Positions 17,178-27,109 of a DNA stretch of 64,000 nt are shown one piece after another. The translations under genes and the position numbers were made by a program. How positions within the stretch are numbered: position 1 is the first letter of the stretch; each line of letters starts with the position of its first letter. The stretch is from Marinifilaceae bacterium (GTDB lineage: Bacteria; Bacteroidota; Bacteroidia; Bacteroidales; Marinifilaceae): positions 62,001-126,000 of the forward strand of contig JAOARN010000003.1 of NCBI GenBank assembly GCA_025210485.1, written 5' to 3'. Under the pieces are notes generated by a model. It did no database searches and had not been told where the DNA came from. It worked only from the letters and a program-made list of their open reading frames with translations.

Positions 17178-17511
17178 CTTCGTATTTAAATTCCCTAACT
17201 TTTCCTCACTCAAAATAATAAAGAATTTTTTCTTTAATATATTTGTTTATTTTTGTAGCTTGTTTTTATGCTTTTTCGTTACTATGCATAGAAGAAATTC
17301 CTGCATGTTTGAAAATAAACGCAAATATAAATAGAGGTATATTTTATTCCTTTGTTTTACTAATATTAAATCATTCTATGTGAAGTTACATAGTTATGAA
17401 AGGGAGTATAAGTGCTTTAATATTTTGCAGGTGTTATGGTAGTAAAAATAAAATCATCCATTAATGATTAGATGATTTGATATTTTAGATCATTAGAAAA
17501 TTGAAATTTTT
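17178..17511. other. 334-bp noncoding stretch upstream of rex
   Basis: AT-rich. Two TAnnTTTG-like elements, at 17238-17245 and 17248-17255, could drive rex. No convincing Rex operator (a TTGTGA-type palindrome) is seen, and no tRNA 3'-end duplication that would mark an integration site. Confidence 0.35.
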
Positions 17512-18156
17512 ATGACGAAGAATGAGAAGATTAAAAAATTAGTTCCGGAGCCATCTATTCGAAGAATGCCTGCTTATCTCGCATATGCAGAAGGATTGTT
17601 AAGAAAAAAACAAATGTATGTCTCTTCTACTCAAATTGCTTCCTATATGAGTATTGATTCAACTCAGGTTACTAAAGATTTATCTTACACTTCTATCGTC
17701 GGAAAAACTAGAGTCGGATATGAGGTTAGTGCTTTGGTTAAGGTTCTATCCGAATTTCTAGGTTTTACTGTAATGGATGATGCTTTCCTTGTCGGTGCAG
17801 GATCTTTGGGCTCTGCTCTTCTTCACGATAGTGGTCTAAACAATTTTGGACTTAAGATAGTTGCTGCTTTTGATGTGAATCATAAAACTATTGGTAAGAA
17901 AATAAATGATGTGGAGGTTTTTCATATCGATCAATTCAGAGATTTAGCGCAGGATATGAATGTGCAAATGGGTATTTTAACAGTCCCTGCCGAAAATTCC
18001 CAAACCGTTGCTGATTTGATGGTTGCATGGGGTATCAAAGCTATATGGAATTTTACTCCCGCCAGAATCAAAGTTCCTGATGATATTATTGTACAGAATA
18101 CAACTCTATACTCTAACTTAGCTCTTTTGTTCAATAAACTTCATAATGAGGAATAA
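17512..18156 (+). CDS. rex: Redox-sensing transcriptional repressor Rex
   Basis: 214 residues, the normal Rex length. The N-terminal winged helix begins with Pro-x-Ile-Arg-Arg-x-Pro-x-Tyr-Leu. A Rossmann domain with GAGSLGSAL (residues 95-103) binds NADH/NAD, and the C-terminal helix mediates domain swapping. Rex represses fermentation and anaerobic-respiration genes when NADH is low. The gene is followed 14 bases later by a GSCFA-family gene, with which it probably forms an operon. In this protein, region 50-60 reads Ser-Thr-Gln-Val-Thr-Lys-Asp-Leu-Ser-Tyr, the expected recognition-helix stretch. Confidence 0.94.
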   Translation: MTKNEKIKKLVPEPSIRRMPAYLAYAEGLLRKKQMYVSSTQIASYMSIDSTQVTKDLSYTSIVGKTRVGYEVSALVKVLSEFLGFTVMDDAFLVGAGSLGSALLHDSGLNNFGLKIVAAFDVNHKTIGKKINDVEVFHIDQFRDLAQDMNVQMGILTVPAENSQTVADLMVAWGIKAIWNFTPARIKVPDDIIVQNTTLYSNLALLFNKLHNEE

Positions 18157-18170
18157 GATATTAAAACAAA

Positions 18171-19127
18171 ATGCATTTATTTAGAACTATTGTCGAACTT
18201 GAAGATTACAATCTATCAATATCCCATAAAAATAAAATTATAACAATGGGATCATGCTTTGCTGAAAATATTGGTGGTAGGTTAACCGACAATAGATTCG
18301 ATATTTGTATCAATCCGTTTGGAATTCTATATAATCCTGCAAGTATTGCAAAATCTATAGATTTTCTTATAGATAATAAAGAGTTTTCAAGCTCAGATTT
18401 TCAGTTTAATAATGGCATATACTCATGCTTCGATTTACATGGTAAATTTTCAGGAATAGATATAGATAAATGTATTGAAGTAGCCAATAATAGTATTGCT
18501 GAAGGGCGTGATTATCTTCAAAAATCAGATGTCTTTATTATTACATTTGGCACATCATGGGTTTATCAATTATCTGATAATAATCAGATAGTATCTAATT
18601 GCCATAAATTCCCATCAAAGATATTTAAAAGAATTCGATTAACTAAAGATCAAATTGTAAATACTTACAATCAATTAAACAAGAAAATAAGGCAGATTAA
18701 TCCAAACATACAAATCATATTTACTGTGAGTCCTATAAGACACTGGAAGGATGGTGCTAATGGAAATCAATTAAGTAAAGCAGAATTGTTATTGGCAATA
18801 GAACAAATTTGCAAGGAAAATGAAAATGCAGCTTATTTTCCTTCATATGAGATAATAATGGATGAACTCCGAGATTATAGGTTTTATAATGAAGATATGA
18901 TTCATGTATCTGATACTGCTGTAGATTATATTTGGCAACGATTTTCGGATGCCTTCTTCGGTAATGAAGCAAAAGAACTAAATAAAAGAATAAATAAAAT
19001 AGTAAAGGCCTTAAATCATAGACCTGTTAATCCAAATACTGAACAACATACTAAGTTCAAAATGAATTTAGAAAGAAAGATTATAGAATTTGAAAAGCAA
19101 TACCCATACATAAAGATGAATAAATAG
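18171..19127 (+). CDS. GSCFA domain-containing protein
   Basis: 318 residues with the defining Gly-Ser-Cys-Phe-Ala-Glu-Asn-Ile-Gly motif at 27-35. It also has Pro-Phe-Gly-Ile-Leu-Tyr-Asn-Pro, Thr-Phe-Gly-Thr-Ser-Trp-Val, Thr-Val-Ser-Pro-Ile-Arg-His, and Tyr-Phe-Pro-Ser-Tyr-Glu. GSCFA proteins are SGNH/GDSL-hydrolase-like and widespread in Bacteroidota; the substrate is not established. There is no signal peptide, so it is probably cytoplasmic. It is 14 bases behind rex, suggesting co-transcription. Confidence 0.9.
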   Translation: MHLFRTIVELEDYNLSISHKNKIITMGSCFAENIGGRLTDNRFDICINPFGILYNPASIAKSIDFLIDNKEFSSSDFQFNNGIYSCFDLHGKFSGIDIDKCIEVANNSIAEGRDYLQKSDVFIITFGTSWVYQLSDNNQIVSNCHKFPSKIFKRIRLTKDQIVNTYNQLNKKIRQINPNIQIIFTVSPIRHWKDGANGNQLSKAELLLAIEQICKENENAAYFPSYEIIMDELRDYRFYNEDMIHVSDTAVDYIWQRFSDAFFGNEAKELNKRINKIVKALNHRPVNPNTEQHTKFKMNLERKIIEFEKQYPYIKMNK

Positions 19128-19351
19128 AATTTCCTTATACGAATACAAAGAAATACATTACATATCCCCTATTCGCTGCTATAATAGCTCAAAATATCAA
19201 TAAAACACTAAATTATAATTGATATTTAAAGACTATCCTATAAAAAAAAATCAGAATATAAATTTTATTTTGACCTATATACTTTATAAATTTAATTGTA
19301 TATTAATTGATATCCAGTGGTAGTAGATTGGATAATCTAAATTAACGAAAA

Positions 19352-21475
19352 ATGAAAAAGAAGAAAGATACAAAATATAAAAAATCCCAACTAGAGAAAT
19401 TAATTTTAGAAATATTCAGGGAAAACCCTAATAGAATATATAATTACAAACAAATTTCGGGAGCTTTAGATATAAAAAATGCCGCCATAAAACACTCTAT
19501 AAATAAAGCACTTGCCAAACTTGCTAATAATAATAAGCTCTGCGAAGAGTCAACTGGAAGATACAGATATAACGATGAGCAGATATTGGTGGAAGGAATA
19601 ATAGATATGACAAGCTCGGGTAAGGGATTTCTTGTTTGTGAAAATACTATTGAGGATATCTTTATCAAAAAGAAAAACCTGAAAACTGCTCTGGATGGAG
19701 ATCGTGTTAAAGTTAATGTATTCCATAGACGAAAAGGAAGATCACCTGAAGGAGAAGTGGTTGAAATATTGAAACGCAAGAAAACAAAATTTGTCGGAAT
19801 TATTGAACGAAGTAAATCATATGCCTTTCTTATTCCTGCTGATAAGAATATGCCTTACGATATTTTTATTTCTGAACGTAAACTTAAATCTGCTCAAGAT
19901 GGGGATAAGGCAATTGTGCAAATTACTGAGTGGACCGAAGATATGAAAAATCCTAAAGGTCGGGTAGTTGAATTGTTAGGTAAAGCTGGTGAGCATGAAA
20001 CTGAAATGCATGCTATTCTTGCTGAATTCAACCTGCCTGATGGTTTTCCTAAAGACTTGGATATAGAAGCCGAAAAAATTCCTGATCAAATAAGCAAGCA
20101 AGATATAAATGAGAGAAGAGATTATCGTCAATATACTACCTTTACTATTGACCCAGATGATGCCAAGGATTTTGATGATGCGCTTTCTGTAACTCAAGTA
20201 GATGATGACTCATATGAGATAGGTGTCCACATTGCTGATGTTACACACTATGTTGACGAGGAATCCGTTCTTAATGAAGAAGCATACAAAAGAGCTACAT
20301 CTGTGTATTTGGTTGATAGAGTTGTTCCTATGTTGCCCGAAAGGCTCTCAAATCAATTATGTTCTTTGGTTCCAAATCAGGATAAGTTAACCTATTCTAT
20401 AATTTTTAAAATAAGTAAAAAAGCAGAGATTCAAGATTTTTGGATTGGAAGAACAATTATTCATTCAGATAAAAGATTTACATATAATCAGGCTCAGGAA
20501 ATTATTGATAATAATGAAGGCGAATTTGTTAAAGAATTATGCATACTAAATGATTTGGCAAAGAAATTTAGAGGAAAAAGAATGAATAATGGCAGTATAG
20601 ATTTCGATAGATTTGAGGTAAAATTTGAATTAGACGAAAATGGTAAGCCTATACGGACTTATTTTAAGGAATCACAAGATTCAAATAAACTTATAGAAGA
20701 GTTTATGTTATTAGCTAACAAATATATTGCAAAGTTTATTGGATCGAATAATAAGAAAAAGAGAACATTTGTATATAGAACACATGATTTGCCAAACCCT
20801 GAAAAACTAGACGGTTTTAACAAGTTTATTAACAAGTTTGGTTATAATATTAACATTAGTACAGGGCGAAATATATCAAAATCCATTAATAGTTTATTAA
20901 GTGAAGTAAAGGATACTGCACATAAAAATATATTTGATACTCTCGCTATCAGATCTATGGCAAAAGCTGAATATACAACAGATAATATAGGTCACTATGG
21001 GCTAGGTTTTGATCACTATACACACTTCACCTCCCCTATCCGTAGATATCCTGATATGATGGTTCATAGGCTTCTTACGGAGTATTTGAAAAACAAAAAT
21101 CATGAGGCAGATAAGTATAGCTACGAAGAGATGTGTAAACACTGTAGTGATATGGAACAAAGGGCTACCAATGCCGAACGAATGTCAATAAAGTATAAGC
21201 AGGTAGAATTTATGCAAGATAAAATCGGAAATGAATATGAAGGTACTATTTCTGGAGTTTCTCAATGGGGTTTTTATGTAGAATTGGATGAAAGTAAATG
21301 TGAAGGGATGGTTCCAATGCGATGCTTGAATGATGATTATTATGAATTTGATTCGGAGAATTACTGCGTTGTAGGTTTACACTATGGTAATAAATTTCAG
21401 TTGGGAGATAAACTAAAAGTAAAAGTAAAAAGTACTAATCTTATAAGTAAGCAATTGGATTTTGAATTGGCATAA
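19352..21475 (+). CDS. rnr: Ribonuclease R
   Basis: 707 residues with the RNase II/R layout: N-terminal helix-turn-helix-like region, two cold-shock OB folds (Gly-Lys-Gly-Phe near residue 90), and the RNB catalytic domain with the magnesium-binding Asp cluster IDPDDAKDFDDA near residues 266-277. The RNB signature His-Phe-Thr-Ser-Pro-Ile-Arg-Arg-Tyr-Pro-Asp follows, then a C-terminal S1 domain (Gly-Thr-Ile-Ser-Gly-Val-x-x-Trp-Gly-Phe-Tyr-Val). It degrades structured RNA processively 3' to 5'. The N-terminus is strongly basic. Monocistronic; a bidirectional terminator lies about 200 bases downstream. Confidence 0.96.
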   Translation: MKKKKDTKYKKSQLEKLILEIFRENPNRIYNYKQISGALDIKNAAIKHSINKALAKLANNNKLCEESTGRYRYNDEQILVEGIIDMTSSGKGFLVCENTIEDIFIKKKNLKTALDGDRVKVNVFHRRKGRSPEGEVVEILKRKKTKFVGIIERSKSYAFLIPADKNMPYDIFISERKLKSAQDGDKAIVQITEWTEDMKNPKGRVVELLGKAGEHETEMHAILAEFNLPDGFPKDLDIEAEKIPDQISKQDINERRDYRQYTTFTIDPDDAKDFDDALSVTQVDDDSYEIGVHIADVTHYVDEESVLNEEAYKRATSVYLVDRVVPMLPERLSNQLCSLVPNQDKLTYSIIFKISKKAEIQDFWIGRTIIHSDKRFTYNQAQEIIDNNEGEFVKELCILNDLAKKFRGKRMNNGSIDFDRFEVKFELDENGKPIRTYFKESQDSNKLIEEFMLLANKYIAKFIGSNNKKKRTFVYRTHDLPNPEKLDGFNKFINKFGYNINISTGRNISKSINSLLSEVKDTAHKNIFDTLAIRSMAKAEYTTDNIGHYGLGFDHYTHFTSPIRRYPDMMVHRLLTEYLKNKNHEADKYSYEEMCKHCSDMEQRATNAERMSIKYKQVEFMQDKIGNEYEGTISGVSQWGFYVELDESKCEGMVPMRCLNDDYYEFDSENYCVVGLHYGNKFQLGDKLKVKVKSTNLISKQLDFELA

Positions 21476-21672
21476 AAAAAGAAAAAGGGCTTCGTTGTCC
21501 GAACCCTTAATCAAAGAAAACCAATTAATTATGCTAATACACCATTATAAGGACACCACCCCCTAAAATGGATAATTTTTAATTACTTTGATTGATACAA
21601 TTGATATGCCAATAATGGTAATGGACTGATAAGCAGAAGTGTAAGTTTTAACCTTTTGAAGTCACATATAAG

Positions 21673-21724
21673 AAAAGTGTACGAATTCGAACCTTGTAGT
21701 AATGAATTCGTACACTTTTTTTTT
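21673..21724. terminator. Bidirectional terminator between rnr and the DUF4097 gene
   Basis: A 16-bp perfect stem (21673-21688 with 21704-21719), a 15-base loop and a T-run to 21724 on the + strand. It directly abuts the stop codon of the convergent minus-strand gene. A weaker bulged hairpin nearer the rnr stop (21485-21508) has no T-tract. Confidence 0.88.
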
Positions 21725-22694
21725 ATCTATATTTTTTAAATACTTGATCGCCTGATGTTGTAGAGGATTTGATTAAGATACTTCCTTCACCTACAGTTAA
21801 ATAATCGTCAGAATATTTATTATCAACCTTTAAACTTCCAGATGTAGAATTAAGTGTGAATCTTAAATCTTCGGTTCTATTACTATATTTCATTTCAATA
21901 TCTCCTGATGTTGAGCTAAATCTTGATTCATCTGTGAAATTTATATTTTTTGCAACTATATCTCCAGATGTAGAGCTAGCATGAAATTCACCTTGGCAAT
22001 CGTTTAACTCTAATTCGCCAGATGTTGAAGTAAGTCTCATTTTTCCAATGCAGTGAATTATATCTGAATCTCCAGATGTGCTGACTAAATTAATTTTACC
22101 ATTAACATTTTCTAATTTTGCAGATCCTGAACTTGATATGCTATTAACATTGCCTTTTATAGTCCTTAAATATTGTTCACCAGATGATGTTTTCACATTT
22201 ATGTCTCCATTGCATTCTATTAATTTAATATCACCTGAGCTAGTTTTAAGATTAAATTTACTATTAAAGTTTATTAAAGATATGTCGCCAGAGCTTGCAG
22301 CAATATTGGTTGAGTTATTTCGCATTTCAATGCAAGATAAATCGCCAGAACTTGATTTGTAGTCAATATCTACATCCTTAGGTATGCTAAGTTTTATTTT
22401 ACCTTCAAAATTATTAACATATCTTAATGGGGTTTCAACCTCGATAATTAGAGTATTACCTACTTTTTTATGATTAACATGTATTTTCTTGTGGTTTTTA
22501 AATGAGTCATTTATGGTATATGAAAAGATAGTTTTATTACCTGAACTTCCATAAATATTTGTGTCGAAGAATCGGGCGCTTACTACAATTTTATTAATGC
22601 CAGAAAATTCCATCGTTTTAGTTGTTGAGAATCCTATCAATGCATTTGAGATTAGAATAATGCAAAGGAATAGCTTTGATACTAAAAGTTTCAT
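21723..22694 (-). CDS. DUF4097-type beta-solenoid protein with 18-residue repeats
   Basis: 323 residues with a Sec signal peptide (~24 residues). From residue 114 on, an (S/T)SG(D/E/S) motif recurs 11 times. Gly positions are 117, 136, 154, 172, 190, 208, 226, 244, 264, 286 and 315, i.e. exactly 18 residues apart through the centre and looser at the C-terminus. Such repeats are characteristic of DUF4097/YvlB-like beta-solenoids, whose role is poorly known; in Bacillus relatives they are linked to envelope stress. The location is probably periplasmic or surface. The gene is divergent from the large sensor kinase. Confidence 0.88.
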   Translation of the reverse strand: MKLLVSKLFLCIILISNALIGFSTTKTMEFSGINKIVVSARFFDTNIYGSSGNKTIFSYTINDSFKNHKKIHVNHKKVGNTLIIEVETPLRYVNNFEGKIKLSIPKDVDIDYKSSSGDLSCIEMRNNSTNIAASSGDISLINFNSKFNLKTSSGDIKLIECNGDINVKTSSGEQYLRTIKGNVNSISSSGSAKLENVNGKINLVSTSGDSDIIHCIGKMRLTSTSGELELNDCQGEFHASSTSGDIVAKNINFTDESRFSSTSGDIEMKYSNRTEDLRFTLNSTSGSLKVDNKYSDDYLTVGEGSILIKSSTTSGDQVFKKYR

Positions 22695-22784
22695 CTTAGT
22701 TAAATTTTATATTAATAATATGATTAATCAATAGACCATGAATCTATTGTCGATGGTGAGATAAATGTATTAGCAGCAATTATA

Positions 22785-22822
22785 ATTAGAATAAAAGTCT
22801 TAGTATTTTGAATTATTCTAAT
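22785..22822. promoter_or_regulatory. 10-bp inverted repeat in divergent regulatory region
   Basis: ATTAGAATAA (22785-22794) and its reverse complement (22813-22822) are separated by 18 bases, in the 357-bp gap between the divergent DUF4097 and sensor-kinase genes. It could be a regulator site. The rest of the gap (22695-23051) is AT-rich with nothing else recognised. Confidence 0.3.
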
Positions 22823-23051
22823 GGCTCTAATATAAACATAATAACTTAAACTAGCATTGTTTTTTCATAGAATTTAAATTTTGATTTTAATTTATTAAAA
22901 TTGATAATGGAAATCTAAATATTTATTTTTGAATATAGAATCTATCATTTTTTTTAAAATATATTTTCTACAACTATAGAAAAGAGAAAGATTTTAAAAA
23001 TTATTTACATATTTGATTGTTGTTAGCATAATATTTGTCTGATTGACATTC

Positions 23052-26000
23052 ATGGCAAATTTTAAAAGAACAATACTTCTCTTGAATTATCAAAATATTT
23101 TAAATGTGAAGAAAAATATATTTACAAACTCTTATAGTTATCTTTTTATATCAATAATATTATTATTAGTATCGGTTTTTATAAGTTACTATAATACTAA
23201 TGTTGATGTTCAGTATAAGTATACAAAGCATTGTCAGGAAACAATAAATCGTTACGAGGAAGAGATTGATAATGTGATATCTGACTTTGAGAAGGATTTC
23301 ATTGGATCAAAGGATTCTCTTAATAATTTACTTCACACTGTCGAATCCAGACTTGAACGACACAATACCTATATTCAGGTTTACAAAGAATCAGAGATTA
23401 TATATTGGTCCAATTATGGTTTTGAATTTAGACGAGAGCATATCTCAAGTCCTGTTCATAAAATAGCAAGTGGAATATATATATTAAAAAAATACATGAT
23501 TAATGATCTGGAACTGTGGACTTTTCATTTAGTAGCTAAGCAGTATTCTATTGTTAATAAGTTTTTTAAAGACGAGATATCTGAAGAGTTTGATGTTCCA
23601 ACTAATTTTTCATTTATATATGATAGCCCTGAAAAAAACGCAATTTATAATTCAAGTGGTGATTATTTATTTTCATTGGCAAGAATTAAAATAGCCCCTG
23701 GAGAAAATATAAGTTTCAATTATATTACATACTTATATCTTTTTGGTATCATGTTTTTTATGTTGTTTGGTTTGCTAAAGTTCACGAAAGCTAGTCCAGG
23801 CAAGATGACTTATCTTTTTTTTATAGCATTTGCTTTTGCTTTTATTGCCTTTCGGTATATAATGTTAGCTTATAATTTCCCTAAACAATTATATAGTTAC
23901 GAATTATTTTCGCCTCAGTTATTTGCATCTTCTAATTTTATTCCTTCGTTGGGAGATTTGCTATTGAATTCGCTATGTGTTATTTATTTGATGTTTTTGT
24001 ATTCATCTGTACTCAATAATTATATAGATCGGGCTAATACTAGGATAAGATTGATTTTACTTGGTTTGAATCTACTTTTCTTATTTATTATTGGAAATTT
24101 AGCTATTGATTTAATTGAAAATATTATAAATGATTCTAGTTTAGATTTATTGATGTATACATCTTATGATAATAAGGTTTTTATTTTTGTAGCCTATTTA
24201 ATTATTTCGATTATCTTATTTACAGCTACCATACAAGCAAAATTGGTCTCGAAAATTATTTTTGTTTCAAAAGATTTTATTCTGAAGTATAAAAAATTCT
24301 TGATAGTTGCAGCTATATTTTTTATTGTTGGTTTAATCTATTTTGAGCCCAATGTATATAAGCTATTATTAATGTTTATACTCTCGTTTTCATATTTGCC
24401 ACAGCTTTTTAAAAAAGAGGATACATTTTATATTGCACGAATATTACTTATGCTTTTATTGGCTGTTTTTGCCTCTTTCTTGATTAATCAATTATCTACC
24501 AAGAATGAAAAACTAGAGAGATATATTACTGCAAGTAATTTGAGTACAGAAATTGATTTTAAGGCAGAAAGTTTGCTCAATAAATTGAGCGATAGATTGA
24601 TTCAGGATAAAACTTTAGGTTTTCTTTGTAATAGTGATAATCTTAATGAACAGAGAATTACTTCATATTTAAGGAATAAATATTTTTCAGGATATTGGGA
24701 GAATTATGACCTTAGCATAACATGTTGTAGCTATGTGGATGAGCTTAAGCTTAATGCCACTGATTCAATTCAGAATTGTTATGAATTTTTCATCGATATT
24801 ATAAATCAGGATGGAGAGGAAACTAATGATCCAAATTTCTTTCTGATAAATGATTTCGATGGTTTGGTTAGTTATATTGGGATAATTCCTTTTGAGAATA
24901 GAAATCTATACGTGGAACTCATATCTAGAATAGAATACCGAGGAATAGGATATCCCGACTTGTTAAATGATGACTCTAATAGCAGATCGGGAGCTAATAG
25001 GAAATATTCATACGCCAAATACAAGAAAGGTCAGCTATTGATGTCTTCGGGGAGGTATAATTATAATTTCAATATTAATGCTTATACTAGAGCTGAAAAT
25101 CAGCACTATTATATAGAGAAGGATAATTATACACATCTAATATATGAACTGGGAGATGAAAATGTGGTAATCGTCAGTAAGAAAAAAATCAATTGGAGTC
25201 GGCGCACAGTTGCTATTCCATTTATTTTCATATTTTTATTTATTTTATCAACTCTGGTTAATTTTTCGTCATCTAAAATTCTAAAGAAAAAAACAGATTT
25301 AAGTTTTAGATATAGAATTCAGATTCCATATATCATTTTATTAATGTTGTTTTTTTGCATCATTAGTGGAGGAACAATCTATTATAGCCTTGAAAAAGAA
25401 TATAATAGAAATGAGTTTGAACTCCGAGAGAAAGTGAATTACGTTAAATCTGTGTTTGTTGATAATCCTGATTTGCTTAACTCATATTATGAATTGAATA
25501 ATAAGCTAATAGATTTATCAAACCAACTATATGCTGATATTCATCTATATAATAATAAGGCTGAACTAATGGCAACTTCGAGATCCGAGATTTTTATAAA
25601 AGAATTGCAGTCACGACGTATGAATTATAAGGCTTATACCGCTTTAAAAAATCACAAAAAATCGAATTATATTCATAATGAAAGTATAGGAGAGGCAAAA
25701 TATATATCGCTATATGAGCCAATAACAAGTAGAGGTAGTGAAATTATTGCATATGTCAATATCCCTTATTTTACAAGAAGTTCGGAAATAAAAATGGAAT
25801 TATTTGATTTTGTTTTAGCAGGTGTAAATCTTAATATTATCATTATTATAATTGCTATATCTACATCAGTATTTATATCTAATAGGATTACCCAACCACT
25901 ACGATTAATACAGAAACGAATAAAAGAAACAAAGCTTGGTGCCAAATCTGAAACAATGGTTTATCACAGGAATGACGAAATCGGAAGTCTTGTTAATGAA

Positions 26001-26723
26001 TATAATCAAATGCTATTAAAATTGGAAGAAAGTGCCAAATTATTAGCAAAATCAGAAAGAGAATCGGCTTGGAGAGAAATGGCAAGACAAATTGCTCATG
26101 AAATAAAAAATCCGCTTACTCCGATGAAACTTAGTATTCAATTTATGCAAAGACAGATAAATAGCGGTGGTGACGATTGGAAAGAAAAAATAGAGAGTTT
26201 AAGTCAAAGTTTAATCAACCAAATAAATAATTTAGCAGATATAGCATCGGCTTTTTCTGATTTTGCTAAACTTACAGAATCAAACTTGGAGGAATCTGAT
26301 ATTGTTGATATTGTTAAGAATAGTATTCAAATATACAGTAACGAAACCTGGGATGTTAGTTATGAAACTAATGTTGATACTGCAATTTGTATGGTTGATA
26401 AATCTCAAATACATAGAGCATTTGTAAATTTAATTACCAATGGAATACAGGCAACTCCAAAGGATAAAAACGTAGTTATCAAAATTAAGATTAATAAAAC
26501 AGATAAAAATACTCAAATTAGTTTTATTGATAATGGAACTGGTATTGAAGAAAGTTTAATGCCTAAATTATTTGTTCCAAACTTTACTACCAAGAATTCA
26601 GGAACTGGGCTAGGTCTTGCTATTGTGAAGAGTATTATTGAAAATTGTAATGGTGAAATAGAAGTTGAAACTGAAATTGGAAAAGGCTCTGTTTTTCATG
26701 TTTATCTTCCTAATCTTATATAA
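23052..26723 (+). CDS. Large membrane sensor histidine kinase (NtrY-like)
   Basis: 1223 residues from the ATG at 23052; the TTG three codons earlier is less likely. The N-terminal half has a membrane helix at ~25-45, an extracytoplasmic region, a block of about eight helices (~230-500), a second sensor region, helices near 740 and 775, another periplasmic loop and a helix near 940. A HAMP domain follows (Thr-Gln-Pro-Leu-Arg, then Asn-Asp-Glu-Ile-Gly). The H-box is Ala-His-Glu-Ile-Lys-Asn-Pro-Leu-Thr-Pro (His ~1015), with an N-box (Asn-Gly-Ile-Gln-Ala), a G-box and Gly-Thr-Gly-Leu-Gly-Leu-Ala-Ile-Val. It autophosphorylates and passes phosphate to a response regulator. None is adjacent; PorX is 3 kb away in a different unit. 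Confidence 0.9.
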   Translation: MANFKRTILLLNYQNILNVKKNIFTNSYSYLFISIILLLVSVFISYYNTNVDVQYKYTKHCQETINRYEEEIDNVISDFEKDFIGSKDSLNNLLHTVESRLERHNTYIQVYKESEIIYWSNYGFEFRREHISSPVHKIASGIYILKKYMINDLELWTFHLVAKQYSIVNKFFKDEISEEFDVPTNFSFIYDSPEKNAIYNSSGDYLFSLARIKIAPGENISFNYITYLYLFGIMFFMLFGLLKFTKASPGKMTYLFFIAFAFAFIAFRYIMLAYNFPKQLYSYELFSPQLFASSNFIPSLGDLLLNSLCVIYLMFLYSSVLNNYIDRANTRIRLILLGLNLLFLFIIGNLAIDLIENIINDSSLDLLMYTSYDNKVFIFVAYLIISIILFTATIQAKLVSKIIFVSKDFILKYKKFLIVAAIFFIVGLIYFEPNVYKLLLMFILSFSYLPQLFKKEDTFYIARILLMLLLAVFASFLINQLSTKNEKLERYITASNLSTEIDFKAESLLNKLSDRLIQDKTLGFLCNSDNLNEQRITSYLRNKYFSGYWENYDLSITCCSYVDELKLNATDSIQNCYEFFIDIINQDGEETNDPNFFLINDFDGLVSYIGIIPFENRNLYVELISRIEYRGIGYPDLLNDDSNSRSGANRKYSYAKYKKGQLLMSSGRYNYNFNINAYTRAENQHYYIEKDNYTHLIYELGDENVVIVSKKKINWSRRTVAIPFIFIFLFILSTLVNFSSSKILKKKTDLSFRYRIQIPYIILLMLFFCIISGGTIYYSLEKEYNRNEFELREKVNYVKSVFVDNPDLLNSYYELNNKLIDLSNQLYADIHLYNNKAELMATSRSEIFIKELQSRRMNYKAYTALKNHKKSNYIHNESIGEAKYISLYEPITSRGSEIIAYVNIPYFTRSSEIKMELFDFVLAGVNLNIIIIIIAISTSVFISNRITQPLRLIQKRIKETKLGAKSETMVYHRNDEIGSLVNEYNQMLLKLEESAKLLAKSERESAWREMARQIAHEIKNPLTPMKLSIQFMQRQINSGGDDWKEKIESLSQSLINQINNLADIASAFSDFAKLTESNLEESDIVDIVKNSIQIYSNETWDVSYETNVDTAICMVDKSQIHRAFVNLITNGIQATPKDKNVVIKIKINKTDKNTQISFIDNGTGIEESLMPKLFVPNFTTKNSGTGLGLAIVKSIIENCNGEIEVETEIGKGSVFHVYLPNLI

Positions 26724-26792
26724 TAAAAAGTTTATGTTGTATAATATCATATACATTTATATTCATTTTAGTAAACTTAAAAAAACTGTATA

Positions 26793-26800
26793 TATTTTTG
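26793..26800 (+). promoter_or_regulatory. Probable -7 element for the cobalamin-riboswitch transcript
   Basis: TATTTTTG matches TAnnTTTG and lies 33 bases before the riboswitch. The -33 region is only weakly matched. Confidence 0.45.
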
Positions 26801-26832
26801 TAGCAGAGTAAACTTAATTAATTAATTTAGTT

Positions 26833-27005
26833 TTTGGTAAATCTGAGTTGAATTATTCTTAGATTGAAAAGGGAATCTGGTGAAATTCCAGGACTATACC
26901 CGTAGCTGTAATCTTTTATTAATATTCTACTCTCCTCTTTTGTCACTGTTCTATTTGAATGGGAAGGCATGAGTAAGAAAAAAGAAAGTCAGAAGACCTG
27001 CCAAA
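26833..27005 (+). ncRNA. Cobalamin (B12) riboswitch
   Basis: The conserved elements appear in order: TTTGG at 26833-26837 (P1 5' strand), AAAAGGGAA, a Gly-rich hairpin TCTGG-TGAAA-TTCCAG, GGACTATACCCGTAGCTGTAA, a variable arm with GGGAAGGC, and the B12 box AAGTCAGAAGACCTGCC at 26986-27002. The element closes with CCAAA, pairing with TTTGG. Such elements bind adenosylcobalamin or a related cobalamin and usually switch off uptake genes when B12 is plentiful. It lies 104 bases before the BtuG-like gene. Confidence 0.95.
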
Positions 27006-27109
27006 GATTGAAGTATTGTTATTAATTGCTTTCGGGAGTTAGAGCAAAATGCATATCTTAAAACTTGATTGTTTCACTATCTCCATCGAAATCTTAAAAC
27101 TAATTTAAA

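Noticed and set aside
21485-21508. Intrinsic terminator directly after rnr
   Set aside because: The 9-bp stem has a bulge and no T-tract follows; the hairpin at 21673-21719 is far better.
21723-22694. CRISPR-like regular repeats
   Set aside because: The 54-base spacing comes from an 18-residue protein repeat with diverged DNA; there are no identical repeats with unique spacers anywhere in the window.
23052-26723. Sensor kinase as PorY, the partner of PorX
   Set aside because: PorY-type kinases are much shorter; this protein has a multi-helix NtrY-like layout and is separated from porX by the riboswitch unit and another gene.
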